This document shows, in pieces, positions 1-11,936 of a stretch of DNA of 64,000 bases (its first letter is position 1; each line of letters starts with the position of its first letter). The stretch is from Neckera pumila (Eukaryota; Streptophyta; Bryopsida; Hypnales; Neckeraceae), in NCBI GenBank assembly GCA_963969595.1, contig OZ018415.1, forward strand, positions 20,961,782 to 21,025,781. Direction: 5' to 3'. The notes under the pieces are model-generated. The model did no database searches. It was not told the origin of the DNA and saw nothing but the letters and a program-made list of their open reading frames with translations. Both the position numbers and the translations under genes were made by a program.

Positions 1-215
1 GCTGAAATTATGGAACTTCTCATGGCAGTCGTTTTAGATGAGCGAGTTGGTATCATGATAGGAGTTGTTTGCAGCGCTTTGCTTCGACATAGCTAATGAT
101 GAGCCGTGTCGTCGTGGTTGAGATTGTGTATATGGGGTCAATTTGTCGAATCAATTGTACTTTGCTGGATAGAACAATGTGGGGGGTAGCATTGCGTCCA
201 GTTTTGTCCATCGCA
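1..215 (+). repeat. Inverted copy of the psbY 3' flank
   Basis: Aligned by eye, this stretch matches the reverse complement of about 50410-50625, the DNA just downstream of the psbY stop codon, with roughly 18 mismatches in about 204 bases (near 90% identity). Similarity fades after about base 215. Base 1 lies inside the match, so the homology continues off the left edge. There a psbY-like gene on the + strand would be expected to end about 160 bp outside the window. The two loci would face each other tail to tail across about 50 kb. No coding part of the second copy is visible here. Confidence 0.8.
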
Positions 216-1064
216 GCAGTGTTTTCTCGGAATTGTTAGTAGCTGTCCAGACGATGATGGTGTGTACTAGAGGGCTTTGCTTATAACCAGGCCTGGAGAC
301 TCTGAATGTCACATTTGTCTGTGGAGTTCCACTCCATTTTCACTGGTGTTGTGATTACAAGTTGTTTTAGGCCCGTATTAGAAAAATATTGAGTAGTTTT
401 GGCATGGGAACATTGTTATGTCAATCCAGAGCACTTTAAGGGGAATTAAATCTCTCATTTGCTCACATTTGAAGGACTAGGCATATCCGTTTGAGTAGCT
501 TCCTTGCTCAAAGTTAGCGCAGCTTTGGTATGGGTTGCTTTTCATGCCGATTCAGAAGATGCTGAGTAGTGGTCAGGATGTTGTTATTTGCTGAGCTGGT
601 TTGTGTGGTGGACAACTAGTGGAGTGTAGTGGCTGGAGACTATTTGAGAGAGTCTGGAACATCTTAGCCGTCGTAAGTTGCAAAGCGAAGGGCGGGTCTA
701 TGACCACTTTTTCAAACTTCAAAGTTCTTCTCTGTATGCTTCCTTTGTGCATCTTTGTGCGTCTATATGTGATTGAATTTTGTTTGTTTTCTTTTCTTGG
801 GAGATGTAATTACATCTTTTTACAAGCCATAAAAAAATTTCAGTTTTTTTTGGGGGAAAATTTGAAATTATTGTGAGTTTGTATATAAAAAGTGAAAAAA
901 ATTCATATCAAATACGGAGTACAAATTATGCTTTAAAAATCTGAAAATTTCTCCATAAGTGTGTACTATATTGTAGAACAATATGGTCCAAAAAAATTAT
1001 TGTGTAATTCTAATTTATTCCATGATAATAGGCCCAAAGTTTAGTTTGCAATAAATTATACACT
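216..1064. other. Intergenic, nothing recognised
   Basis: Composition shifts from moderate GC to AT-rich at about 780. The open frame at 601-876 has no family signature and runs into AT-rich DNA. I see no gene, RNA or clear repeat. Confidence 0.5.
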
Positions 1065-1706
1065 TTAATTCCTAAATGTCCGAGGCACCAAATTTTGGTA
1101 TTGAAAGTACTTTGAAGTTAATTTAAACCTAACCAAATTGCTATTTTTAGTAGTTTTTTTTTTAAATTCTTTTTGAAGTCTAATTTTAGCATCAAAAATT
1201 TGATTTTGAAAATGATTGATTACTATTGTTCTAATCAAGATTTTGTGCAAGGATACCCATTGCAATCTTGACTTTTTGTAGTGTTACGGGCTTTTGAAAA
1301 TGAGCCTCAAATACACTAGATCTTGGAGGAGAAATCACATTAGAAATTCATTTAAAAAAATTGTAGAGTAGATTTTGAGAAACCATAAATTGATTGGAGT
1401 TATGCATGTTAGGCATTTTAACCTCAAATTTTTTTGGTGACCAATTTTTTAGATGTGATATATGCAAATAGAGAATTGAAACATTTTCATAGTTTAACAC
1501 CCTCATGGTCAAACATTACAATCTTTTTATTCATATATGATATTGTTGTGTTTTCTTTTTCTATGTGATCTCTAACTTGTCTCGTTTGAATTTGTATGGT
1601 TATAATTCAAAAGAAATTGGCACAACTTATCAAAATGTTGGCTTTTGTTCAAATTAGAGCAAATTCCCAGAGGCTCAAAAACAGGCCTTAGGCATTTAGG
1701 AGTTAA
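1065..1706 (+). mobile_element. TTAA-flanked MITE, family P, copy P1
   Basis: A 642-bp non-coding element. It begins TTAA-TTCCTAAATGTCC and ends CATTTAGGAG-TTAA, so its ends form a short terminal inverted repeat bounded by TTAA on both sides. The whole length is present in inverted orientation at 43030-43674 and partly at 53182-54370. Shared internal blocks include a CAAGATTTTGTGCAAGGATA stretch and a region before the right end with GGCACAACTTATCAAAATG. No ORF with transposase features is present, so it would be non-autonomous. TTAA targets and CCC/CCT ends are typical of the piggyBac superfamily; that assignment is inferred. Confidence 0.7.
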
Positions 1707-4440
1707 GAAAATTTAAGAAATATTGAAATTGGATTAGAAACTAGACTTGATAAGTTTCTTTCATTAGTTGGGGCCAAAGTTTTAGAAAATTGATTTTATG
1801 ATTAAAATTTAGATCAAGAGAAAGGAACAAAAGTTACCAATAGATCAATATGTGCACGATGATATGTAGATTTGTCTTTTTCTTATGTAGGGAAGTTAAA
1901 ACTCATCACTAGGAAGGAATATAAAATTGAATTTATTGAAAATGAATTCAATAGCTCCTTCCAAAAAAATTGGATGCAAATTTTTTTTTCCATCTTAGTG
2001 GCCTCTATGAAATAATCCAAAGAATACTAATGTCCTCCCAAGCAATGTTTTTTATTCAAGTGAAATGTCTCCAAATCTCCCCCAAAGCAGCTTCTATTGT
2101 GATGGCCTTCTAAATATTCTTAAATAGAATAAGGACAACAAAAAAATCACTATTCTCTAGAAAAAAAATGCTACTCACATGCTTTGCATGGTTAGAGGCT
2201 TACCTAAATTATAATTCATTTATAAGATATTTGCTAACATTATTCTTATTACAGATTTGAAAAAACTTGACCCTCCCAGAGGTCATCTAGAAGGCCCTAA
2301 AAATGCCTTTTTAAATTGTATCCTTGCATATGGACTGTCAAATCCAATGTAGTACCTTATGTGCCAAATAGACAAAATACCAAGGCCATAGAGGATCCAA
2401 CAACGACATTTTGGGGAGTTGGAGGTACCAGAAGTAGGAGGTTGGTACTAGCAACTTCCAGTATTTTAATTCTAGTATTGTGGTGGTACCAACAGTAGTT
2501 ACAATAGTGGTTTACATCTTGAAGTTCCTCCTATGATGCTTGTCCTTGCTATTCTTTCATCCTTACAATACTTCCTTACACCATTGAGGCTTGGATGGAT
2601 GAAGGTTAGGGTGGAATATGGCAGGAACACTATAAGGAGTCAACTTGTAAGATGAGTTCTAACTGGAGGGAACAATACATGTAACATATAAGGCGGGTGG
2701 CACCATGGTACTGTAAGTTGGTTTCTCCACTACTTGAAAGTATTGTGGCCCGCTATTTTGGAATATCTTTGCTATTGTTTTTCTTAATCCGTGTTTGGAG
2801 CTTTGAACTATTGTTTTGGTTTTTCATCACTGTTTTGTTGAATCTGAGGCATTCTTTTGGAGCATCTCAATTGCTACCTTAGAGTACTAGTATCTTAGAC
2901 AGATATTTTCAAAAAGACTACTACAATTACCAAAATCTAGAAGAAATTTGAGTTCTCGTTCATTTGTTTCTGATAGAGGTATACCATGATTATTAACCCT
3001 ATAGCACTGCTAACACTAATTGCCCAATGTTTACCCACATATGGCACTATAGGATGGAAAAATGCTTTTTCATTCAATTTCTTTAATTGGAGGATACTTG
3101 AGTACATTTTTAGTGAATTGTATTGGAGTTATATTGAATTGTAGTCTTATTGACTTTTCTAAAGAATATGCTCAATCCATGGATCACCCTTATAGTATAT
3201 GTCTTTTGGTCATTTCTTCCTATTTTCTTGTGATGTGAATTTCAATCATGAAAATAATGCTTTTTTGAATTTGATTCCAACTAATAAAATGAAGCTTATC
3301 AAGTGCAATTTCTACTCCAATTAGAAATTTTGAAAAACTTACAACTTTCAATATTTTACAGCAATATGAAATTTGGTTCTATAACCATGATTTGGTATTT
3401 TCTAATTTTAGAATAACACATTACCTTTGGTTTATACCGTGATGTTCTACACAACAATATACATCTATGGTGAAAATTTCATATTTTTTGAGTATATTTT
3501 GTATTTGATATAAATTTTCTTCATTTACTTTTAACTAATTCATAATCATTTCAAAATTTTCCCAAAAATTTTGAAAATTTTATAATTTGTATTAGACATA
3601 TGAATTCATCTTTGAAAAATAACTTTATAAATTTTCATTCATGTCTAGTTGCAAAATGGAAATAAATAGAGTAATGATGGTTGAGTCTTGATATCAATCA
3701 TCATAGGCCTGTCCTTACAGGGTTAATGCTACTTCTAGACGGTTCACAACTTAGAAGCATGACTTTTAATCAAATTTAATATATGAATATCTCACATGAT
3801 TCTTATAAATTTAATCAATTATTCCAGAATCAAAGATAATGAAGAAGTATTGCATAGGACAGGCATAGGAAAATGGAGTCTACCTTTAGGATAGTGGGCA
3901 GACAAAATTAAGCAAAAACTTCATCAACTTTAAAATCTTCATGAGCCTACTTTAAACCTTTATGAGTACACCTTCAATTTAAAGAATCTTTAAGGCTATT
4001 CAAAAGGAAATGACAACTACCTTATTTCTCCATAGAATTGAAGTGGATCATGAGATGCATGAGCTTCCATTTATTGTAAAAAACAAAACATGGTGATTTT
4101 CTACAACTATGTTCCCACTTCAAAGAATTTTAATGCATTTTGAGAATTATACAATAACTTATAGTATGCAGACTACCGTAAGTGTAGACAATTGAATCAA
4201 GATTTGGATGCTTTCATAGGCTCTTTTGCTAAAACTTCACCTTCTACATGTCAAATGATAATGAGAGGCTTCTAAAGGAGTTGAACAGAAGTTGTAAATT
4301 GTAACATAATTCAAAAGTCATCATATTTAGGGACTTATTGTAGAAACTCAAGATTGTAGGAAGACAATAGTCATAGGAACACAAGGTCTGATCTTTCTGT
4401 GGGCTGTTGCAAGGTCTTATAACAGACATCTCGAAGGACG
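1707..4440. other. AT-rich intergenic DNA without recognisable genes
   Basis: Long AT-rich stretch with many stops in all frames. Short open frames at 2316-2498 and 2697-2882 have no family signature. No sharp repeat boundaries were found by eye; probably old decayed repeats. Confidence 0.5.
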
Positions 4441-5095
4441 ACTCTAATGTATCATTAGATGACAGCTGCAAAAGCGACACAAGCAAGTGGAGAAGACCTT
4501 GAAGTTGGAGTTCTACTCAAAGAAATTACAAAGATGTGGACATCAGCGTCAAACAAGAAAGTCATGATGAAGACATACCTGATTGCTTTGACTGGGCAAT
4601 CCAAGGAATAGGAAACTAATGACTATCTAGCCGAGAATGTTCACCTATCGGATTAGCCTCAAAAAATTATCGACAACTATTGCAATGACACATCTTACCT
4701 TCTTGATAGAAGCCAGAGGGTTGTGGGGAGATTTGCTAGCAAAGCTTCGAGGCCTTTGATTTCAAAACCAAGAGCACTGAGAGTAATGCCAGCTGGCGAC
4801 TGGATTAAATCTTCAAACCACCATGAATAGGATATTGGACACTAGCCTAGCGATTGTCAAATATCAGTTTGCACAACAACAAATAGGGAGACACAAGCAA
4901 CAATTTCAAAACCCTAAGAAGACAAGCGCTTGCAGTCTCCGATTACAACAGAGAGCAGCGCTTCACTAGGGGTGCAGTGTCAATAAGCGTGACTTCAACA
5001 TTGTCAGAAGAAGATGAAGACGTCGAGCACACAGAGGTCACAGAGGCAAGGGATTTTGGCATGGATTTCCTTGACATTATAGACAAGAGCCTGTC
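4440..5095 (+). other. Less AT-rich, coding-like remnant
   Basis: The composition here is more balanced than in the flanks, and short + strand peptides with many Lys, Gln and Ser can be read in several frames, broken by stops. The texture resembles a decayed retroelement gag region, as does 12400-12800, but no zinc knuckle, protease or integrase motif was found. The assignment to a mobile element is a guess. Confidence 0.2.
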
Positions 5096-5099
5096 ACTA

Positions 5100-5960
5100 C
5101 AAGAATATGGGTATTTTACAATTGTAAAAATATGACTGGAGATGACTGGCGACTACTTGCAGTCATATTCTTGGAGGCCAATACCTTGGTGAAAAAGACA
5201 ATTGCAAAATATGATTGCCAGTCATTTTTTGGCCTTGTAACTCATGGGCGTATACTATACGCCCGTTGGAAACACCAAAATACTTTGTAGGGAACAGCAG
5301 AGAACATGTTTGGAAACGTCAAGTCATATTGCGAGTCCTATTTTTGTTGGAGTCAAATTTTGCAGTCATATCCATGGTTGTGACATTTTTTCTTTTGGAG
5401 GCAGCCTAAGGAAAATTTAGGCGGGCAGTCGTATTTTTGCGTTAATCATATTTTGCAATCATTTTTCCATGGTAGTGACATTTTATTTCTTTTGAGCAGC
5501 CAAGGGAAATTTGGGCTGGTAGTCATATTTTTGCCTTAGTCATATTTTGCAGTAATATTTTTTGGTCAGTTGTATTTTGTAGTTACATTTTTTTGTTAGT
5601 GAATTTTATTTCTTTTGGGGCAGGCTAAGGAAAAGGTGTGCAATCTAAGATGGCCCTCTTGTATTCTTTTTGGTATAGGTGTGATTGTATTTTATGATTG
5701 TCTATTAAATTTTTATTTTATTTTATTTTTTGGATATTGTGTCCATTATAGAATTGGTGTCTAATAATTTGGAGTTGCGCATATTTATATTTTAACTAAT
5801 TAATTAAAATAATTTAGATAGCCTAAAAAAATTTGGGCAGAAATCATATTTGGAGAGTGTCCAGTACTCCAGTTATATTTTTGCTTAAGTCATATTTTGT
5901 AGTCATATTTTTTTGTCAGTCATATTTTGTAATCACATTTTTTTGTGTAGCCATTTTTAT
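5100..5960 (+). repeat. Imperfect repeat array with GTCATATTTT blocks
   Basis: The motifs GCAGTCATATTTTT, TAGTCATATTTTGCAGT and TTTATTTCTTTTGGGGCAG recur every 90-110 bp, for example around 5345-5430, 5425-5515, 5515-5630 and 5870-5950. The units have diverged by substitutions and small indels. No ORF spans the array. Confidence 0.5.
5620..5820 (+). repeat. Dispersed direct repeat, copy 1
   Basis: Matches 8130-8350 in the same orientation. Both hold an AAGGTG...AATCTAAGATG segment, then CCCTCTTGTA, a T-rich tract, GTTGTGTC-like or ATTGTGTCC-like sequence, TAGAATT/TAGAACT, AATAATTTGGA and TTTATATTTTAA. Function unknown. Confidence 0.5.
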
Positions 5961-7735
5961 GCATTACAAGTCCATCTATCATCTGAGTTGGTTTACTTTA
6001 ATCGCCCAAACATGGTGATGTAGGTTTGTTACTATACAGTCCACAAAAAGGACAAACAAGACTATATCTGCTTGCCTTGTGTTGAAGCCTGCTGCTTTTG
6101 AATATTTAACTTCAGTCGAATCCCTTCCTATTGGATTTGAGCTTGGTCTTGCACTAGCTATAGCCTCTAGATATTCAAGCCTTGTTCGGCTTCAATTTGC
6201 TCTCGCTATCGCATTGCAAATGCGTACATTATGCAAAAATGTTTATTTCTATGCTCTTTTTATAGGATTTGATTTGTAGAATTTAGTTTGTTTTTGCTTT
6301 AGATTTTAGTATATCGAATTGGAGGGGGATTTTTGAGTCTCAAGATGAAGAACCACAACTAAAAGATGGAGCAATATTTTTCTTGGAATTCTATATTTTT
6401 TACCTCTATTAGACATATGTTAGATCCTTATTTTCATACTTGGAGTTAGTTTCTAATTTTATTTCGTGGATGTGAAGTTGTAAAAGAAAAAAATAAAGAT
6501 AATTTGTCTTTTAGTTTAACTTTGAGATGATTTATCTTTAAGAAAAAATAGGGAGTTAGTTGTGTGGTCAATAATGATGGCCAAAGGGTGTTAGGATAGC
6601 CATGTGATGAAAGCATGGGTGGTAGTCTACTTTACTTGAGTGGTTGAGGTAGGAGACAAGGTGGGGGACACTGTCATCTTCTTCCTTGTTGTTAGTTTGC
6701 TGATTGTTGGTTTTTGAGAGGGGAGTTTTGGAGGAGCATAGTGTGTAGTATTTTGGAGAATTTTGAAATGCAAATTGGAAGAGTTGTTTCTTGTGAAAAT
6801 ACCTTTCCAAAATGGGTTTGCATGCTTGATTTGGAGTTTGGATGCAAAAGCTATGAGTGCGTGAATTTGTGAAGATCCAAAGCCGTTTATGAAGAAAGGC
6901 GGAGACTTTGACAAGCCATAGCTAATATTCAATCTATCATTTTGCAACAATATTTGAAGGGTGTATTTGTCTTTGTTTGGGCTTTCTAAAAACTTATTGA
7001 ACTTGAGATTTGGAGCTTTGAAGAGGAAGATTTGGAATCATTGTAGGACTTGTTGTTTGGAGTTTCTCCATTGTTTTTCTTAAAACAAGACGATTTGAAG
7101 ACATAAAGACATAAAGACATGAAGATTTGAAGAGGAATTTTTTTTTTTTTTTTTTAATGTATGTGTGGATGTGGCTTTGTTATTCCTAACCTGATTTAGA
7201 GGCTTGTTGTCATTTATTTCAATTCTGTTTTGTAAACATCGTTGCGGACAGTTGAATTGGTGGGTGACAAACTCACTTGCCTTCATCATTTTTAGTTGGG
7301 TAGATTGGAGGTTCTACAACAATGTAGAAGATTGTTTTTACAAAATTACAACTCTCTTTGTTCCCAAGCCATTTTTGGTTGCAACCAGGATCCCTGTGAT
7401 TTCCCAAGGCAAACCTCTCTCTACTTGATACTGCCACTTGACATCATTTAAATTACCGAAAGCCAATTTTGCACCACACAGGAGACCCATACCTGTTAAT
7501 AAGAGATGTTAGGAATATACTTGTAGAAGTCATTAATTTATCCAAATAACAACAATCATTTTCAAACTCAAAAAATCATTTCTTTAAAAACTTGTTTAAC
7601 TTTGAACATACTACAACACAAACAAGAGTGAAAACGCGTCATTAGAAAGAATAATATAATAGGAAAGGCAAAAATGAGTTGGAACACTAAAAACATCCAA
7701 ATGAAATATAACCCACAATTTAAAAGTGGGACTCT
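5961..7735. other. Intergenic, no supported gene
   Basis: Open frames at 6079-6279, 6568-6950 and 7204-7428 show no recognisable domains and have low-complexity composition. A T-run of about 18 bases lies near 7138-7156. Nothing else is supported. Confidence 0.4.
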
Positions 7736-7736
7736 A

Positions 7737-8090
7737 CAAAAACAACCACCGTACCTTGGACATGTTATCATAGAGGTCGCACCAACGTCCGCCAAGCGAA
7801 CCATTAGTTTCTCCACTTTGTCCACCTAAAGTGCCTAGCCATTCGATCACCAAGCGTAATTCCTCCATGATCAAACAACTCTTTACTCTTGCCTCCTCTA
7901 CTATTTGAGTGGTCTTCACTCGTCTCACCCCCATTGAGGCAAGTAATAAGAGACTCATAACGCATCTTTATGCGCTTGATCTTCTCACACAGCCTCTCAA
8001 TCCTTTGTTCCATCTCATATCTATCTAAAAAGGACAATCGGTTCATAGGCTTCTCCTAGTATGGGTCCCCTCGAGAAGATGACAAATTTG
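7737..8090 (-). pseudogene. Unrecognised exon-like coding fragment
   Basis: From about 8090 down to 7760 the minus strand reads as a charged peptide. A helical stretch (RYEMEQRIERLCEKIKRIKM) is followed by MRYESLITCLNGGE, a Ser/Gly/Lys-rich segment and, after an apparent frame change near 7870, GGQSGETNG...RWCDLYDNMSK. That ends directly before a possible splice donor, GTACGG, near 7755. The helical part could form a short coiled coil. The mix of open frames with one shift suggests a decayed exon from a multi-exon gene or a mobile element. I do not recognise the family. Confidence 0.3.
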
Positions 8091-8129
8091 ATCTATAGAG
8101 CTCATTGACTCTGTCCCTTTGGTAGCTAT

Positions 8130-8350
8130 AAGGGCAACCCAAAGAAAAGGTGAGTAATCTAAGATGTCCCTCTTGTAATTTGGCCATAGGAATTATTCCT
8201 TTGAATGTAGGTTTGGCTTTATTTCATATCTATTTAAAAAATATTATTTTTTTGTATGTTGTGTCACCTATAGAACTAGCATAAAATAATTTGGAAAGGC
8301 ATATGTTTATATTTTAATTAATATTTTTAAAATTTTCATAGGACTTAGAA
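8130..8350 (+). repeat. Dispersed direct repeat, copy 2
   Basis: Second copy of the repeat at 5620-5820, same orientation, moderately diverged. Confidence 0.5.
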
Positions 8351-8757
8351 AGGAAGTAGAGGGGAATAAAGCAATTAATTACAATTTTTTCAAGATTTAG
8401 GGGGAAATTTGAGAGGAATTAAAGCCTACGAATAAACCATAACACCAAGGCAATCCCAAATCTAAGAACCCAAGTTAGAAAACAGGCTTGCCTTCATCTA
8501 TTATTGGAACTTGTTGATTTAATCTAGTGATATAGATTGAAGGTTTTGAAGTTTAGAAAAAACACTTGAAGCTTGGAAAAACTCTAATCTAAAGAGGAAG
8601 AAAGGAGTGAGAAAAATCTATACCCGAGAAGCCATGGAGCAAGCATAAGTGAGGAGTGCGATTTGTATTGAGAGTCTAAGAGTTTGAAGCAGAAGCACAC
8701 GTTCCAAGTTGCCACTTGAAGCTTTGGGCATAGTTAGAAGACTAATTTGACCCCCTT

Positions 8758-8947
8758 ATAGAGATTAGAAATAAGCTCAAAACTTGTTTGTGGGCACCGA
8801 TTTAAAAAAAATTATATTCCCACAAAGCTTAGTAATTTTCCTATCTTTAAAAAAAGTTTCAGAAAATCAAGACAAAAATTCAACCCATAGGTACCTGTCC
8901 AAAATCCCATTTGTCCTCCAAAGGGACAATGGGCTTTTAGAGGTTAA
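8758..8947 (+). mobile_element. TTAA-MITE family A, 3' fragment A1
   Basis: The segment matches the right end of element A2 (22249-23172): shared GGGCACCGATT, AAATTATATTCCCA, AAGTTTCA(G/A)AAAATCA and CAACCC(A/G)TAGGTACC, then CAAAATCCCATTTGTCC and the terminal CTTTTAGAGG-TTAA at 8944-8947. The left end is not recognisable, so this copy is 5'-truncated. It directly abuts the remnant transposase gene downstream and may have disrupted its 5' part. Confidence 0.65.
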
Positions 8948-10350
8948 GAGAGGCACAACCCTTTGAACTAACTCAAGCAAAAGCATTCAATTTAGAGGAT
9001 GTGAAAACTTTTATGACAACTTATCTACTCTTTATGAAAAGCATGCATACAGACCTCATTAAACATGGAACTGTGAAGAATCCAGTGCACAGGTAAGAAG
9101 AGATGGGGGTAGATTTGTACTTGCAAAGAGAGGGAAGAGAAATGTGCATAAGGTAGTACTTAACAAGAAAGAATGGCTTTCTGTCATTAGATGACATTTG
9201 AGGGCATTGGTGGGGGCCGGTTCGGCCCGTTCTCTAATCTTCTGAACAGTCGGTATGGATTGTCAAAATTATTATTTTATTTTTCCCTAATATTATTTTA
9301 AGCAATTTTTATTTTTATTTTTAAATGATGTGGCACAGTGCTGGCCACATCAGCCAGCTATTGCTGTTGTGTTTCCGCAGTCTAAAAATGCAGAGAATTC
9401 TTTGGAAACTCTTTGAGAACTCATGATCTCCCAATGTCTTCAAATGTCATCTAATGTCTAGCATGTATAAATGCTAAGGGTGACAAACAAAAATTTGAAA
9501 GAAATATATGGCATATCCCTTAGCGATAGACACCTTTTAATTTTAGATGGGCATACATCACATGTGACTTTGAAGGTTTTCAAGATTTCTATGCTTAGTG
9601 GTCTAGATGTACTCACATTTTCTACTCATACATTACACGCACTTCAACCATTCGATGTATCATACTTCAAACCTTTCAAAGCTGCTATGGGCATATAAAG
9701 ACAAATGGATAGTAGAACATGTAGGAAGAGGTCCATGCAAAGAGGACCTTACAACATGGATTTCTTGTAGCCTAAAAAAAGCCCTAACAATTAATAGAAA
9801 ACATCACTAAGGATTTTAAAACTATAGGGATTTATCCATTGGATATTAGGGCCATAGACAAAATAGGTCATAGTCCCACTTTTAAAAGAGAAGATGCTAA
9901 AGACACTTCTAATGGAGAGAAGACTACAAATGCAATTGCTTTGATGGTGTGCTCAGACAAGGCCTGCCGTAAAGGCATATAAAAGAAATCAATGATGAAG
10001 ATACAACAGCAGTACCACAATGTGACCAATACTTTGTAGAAATAAGAAGTAACAATGACATGAATGTAGAAAGTGCAAGAGCAAGTGATGATGACTATAA
10101 AGATGAAGAGAATCCTTTGCAAATTTTTTTTTTTCAGCTTTCTAAAGTTGTTTTACTCAAAGTAGAAAAAAGTCCTAAGGACGGTGACCCTTACATTGAC
10201 TATTTGAAGTCAATTTGGCTCATTCAAGTCGATTACTTCAACTCCTTGGAACAAATCGCAACCAAGAAGGAATAACTGTACATAAGAAGGAGACCAAAAG
10301 ATTAGAAGCAGAAGTATGAAAGTGAAAAAGATATAGAAAAAAGACAAAAA
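8948..10350 (+). pseudogene. Decayed pogo/Jerky-like DDE transposase
   Basis: Reading + strand frames in order gives a plant pogo/Tc1-type (DDE_1) transposase. First NFYDNLSTLYEKHAYRPH with WNCEES in the N-terminal catalytic block (9008-9090), then a Gly/Arg-rich turn and RNVHKVVLNKKEWLSV up to 9185. After a 270-bp insertion the frame resumes as LACINAKG (about 9459-9482), then LLILDGHTSHVTLKVF with the second catalytic Asp (about 9534-9585), HTLHALQPFDVSYFKPFKAA (to about 9690), and after a frameshift YKDKWIVEHV...TTWI. A Lys/Glu-rich tail with YIDYLKSI lies at 10190-10330. In-frame stops (for example after RPH) and at least one frameshift make it non-functional. The DNA-binding N-terminus is missing. 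Such enzymes cut and paste DNA at TA targets. Confidence 0.75.
9186..9455. mobile_element. 270-bp inverted-repeat element inside the transposase
   Basis: The ends form a 25-bp terminal inverted repeat with two mismatches, starting ATTAGATGACATTTGA on the left, with its complement ending CTAAT on the right. A 3-bp duplication, GTC, flanks it (9183-9185 and 9456-9458). Removing it restores the conserved transposase block EWLSV-LACINAKG except for one base. The interior has a GC-rich start and an AT-rich middle with no ORF. It is a MITE-like element; the 3-bp duplication does not decide the superfamily. Confidence 0.75.
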
Positions 10351-11575
10351 GAACAGGATAAGTTGGAAAGGTAGTCGCTGTTGAAGTGAAACAAGCTACA
10401 TAATGTAGTCTGGTCAGCAAAGGCAATAGTTGTGTATGATGGCAAGCTGCATGCATTAATAAAAGCATATATCTATGACAACATGGAGATCACCATATTG
10501 CGGTGTTTCTCTGCCTATTTGCAAGAAAGATTAGAAATAAGAAATAGCTAGGTGATAAGCAAAATGAAGGGGAGATAATGGACGTGCTTTACCTTCACTC
10601 TTAAAAGTCCCTAAGCCGCGGCTGGCTATATCTAATAATTTGGTATGTGTGCAACAAACTTGGCAGCAGTCAACTAAGTTCTTCTTTTAGTCATTTAGAG
10701 GGAGTATTATCCCTCTAGTGAACTCTTTCTTAAACAAAGGCTTTGATTTTGAGAACACAAGCCTGCAAACACAACGACAATATCAATGATGCATGTTTGC
10801 ATGAAAAATTGGAAATGTAGGAAGGTAAAGCAGACATAAGCAACAAAAATGTATACTTGAGTAGAGGTTGCTGTGCTGTTGAGGAGTTTTTATCATGAAC
10901 GCTTTGTACTTGCAAATGCATCACTACAATTAGGACCACCATTAGAGAGAAATATGAGCTTGAATATTGAAGACTAAGAGGCGAGGTAAGATCAATTCTT
11001 GCTCTTGAAAAACAACTGCAAAGAAGACAAGCATGATCAAAATGGACAAATGACAACAATACAGCTATTAAGGAGGTGACAATGACCAAGATAGCAAGAA
11101 GGGAAGAAATCACACATAACTATAAGGATCCTACATTAGAAAGTAAGGCAACCTTTGGCTGGGCCGCCAGAGAGTGACAATCTAGTCTATTATTTGAGGT
11201 CTAAAAAGCTTATAAATTTTGTCAAATGCGTATAGTTAGAGTGTGTTATTTTTGCAAAAGACTTTAAGACTTCAATAATGAGGGTATAGTAGAAGTCTGT
11301 TTAATAATTAGCCGTGTGAGTATACAGAGTGTTTAACTGGCAAATAATCAAACTAAATGAAATTAAGCAAATGAAGTGGATTTTCAAGCTAATTGCTAAA
11401 TTAATTAGAGAACTCTTACGTTTTCCAATTAGCTTCTAAAGCCATATAGTTTAGGATTTTTTAAGATGAGAAAAGAAGTTGTTTATACAATTGGGATAGT
11501 AGTAGGTCAAGCAATTCAGATGATAAGTAAATTAAGATTATAGGAATTCAACCGCTTATAGTTAAGCCAAATCCA
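10351..11575. other. Intergenic, weak coding-like remnants
   Basis: The hydrophobic minus-strand frame at 10730-11113 is most likely a shadow of A-rich DNA. The + strand has a short peptide-like run around 10850-11050 (HERFVLANASLQLGPPLERN) broken by stops. No family recognised. Confidence 0.3.
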
Positions 11576-11936
11576 GGAATTGTGCTAAAAGTTAGATTTT
11601 AGACTTCTTTTAGGCATAGTAGAATAACTATTTTGAAAAAGCTTTGAATTAAAAAAGTTAAGGAATTAAGCTAGCTTTTATCTCCAAAAATTTGTTTGAG
11701 GTTTTGAGACTCCAACTAAAAGTTAAAGACAAGTTTGATGGGACAATTTTTTTGACATTTTCAAACACCTTCTTTGAATTTTATTCATCACTTTTAGTTG
11801 GAGTCTCAAAACCTCAAACAAATTTTTGGAGATAAAAGCTAGCTTAATTCCTTAACTTTTTTAATTCAAAGTTTTTTCAAAATAATTATTCTTCTATGCC
11901 TAAATGAAGTCTAGAATTTAACTTTTAACACAATTC
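11576..11936. repeat. Long foldback (palindromic) repeat, family F copy 1
   Basis: Two arms of about 145 bp, 11576-11722 and 11788-11936, are inverted copies with few mismatches. They share, for example, TTTTATCTCCAAAAATTTG on the left and its complement on the right. The loop is about 65 bp and itself partly palindromic. The transcript would fold into a long hairpin. Diverged relatives lie at 14380-14660 and 35790-36040. Confidence 0.8.

Noticed and set aside
601..876. 91-residue + strand frame near the left edge
   Set aside because: Phe/Leu/Cys-rich translation of T-rich DNA without a domain.
10730..11113. 127-residue hydrophobic minus-strand frame
   Set aside because: Leu/Ser/Val-rich product of A/G-rich + strand DNA; no start context, family or neighbours support it.
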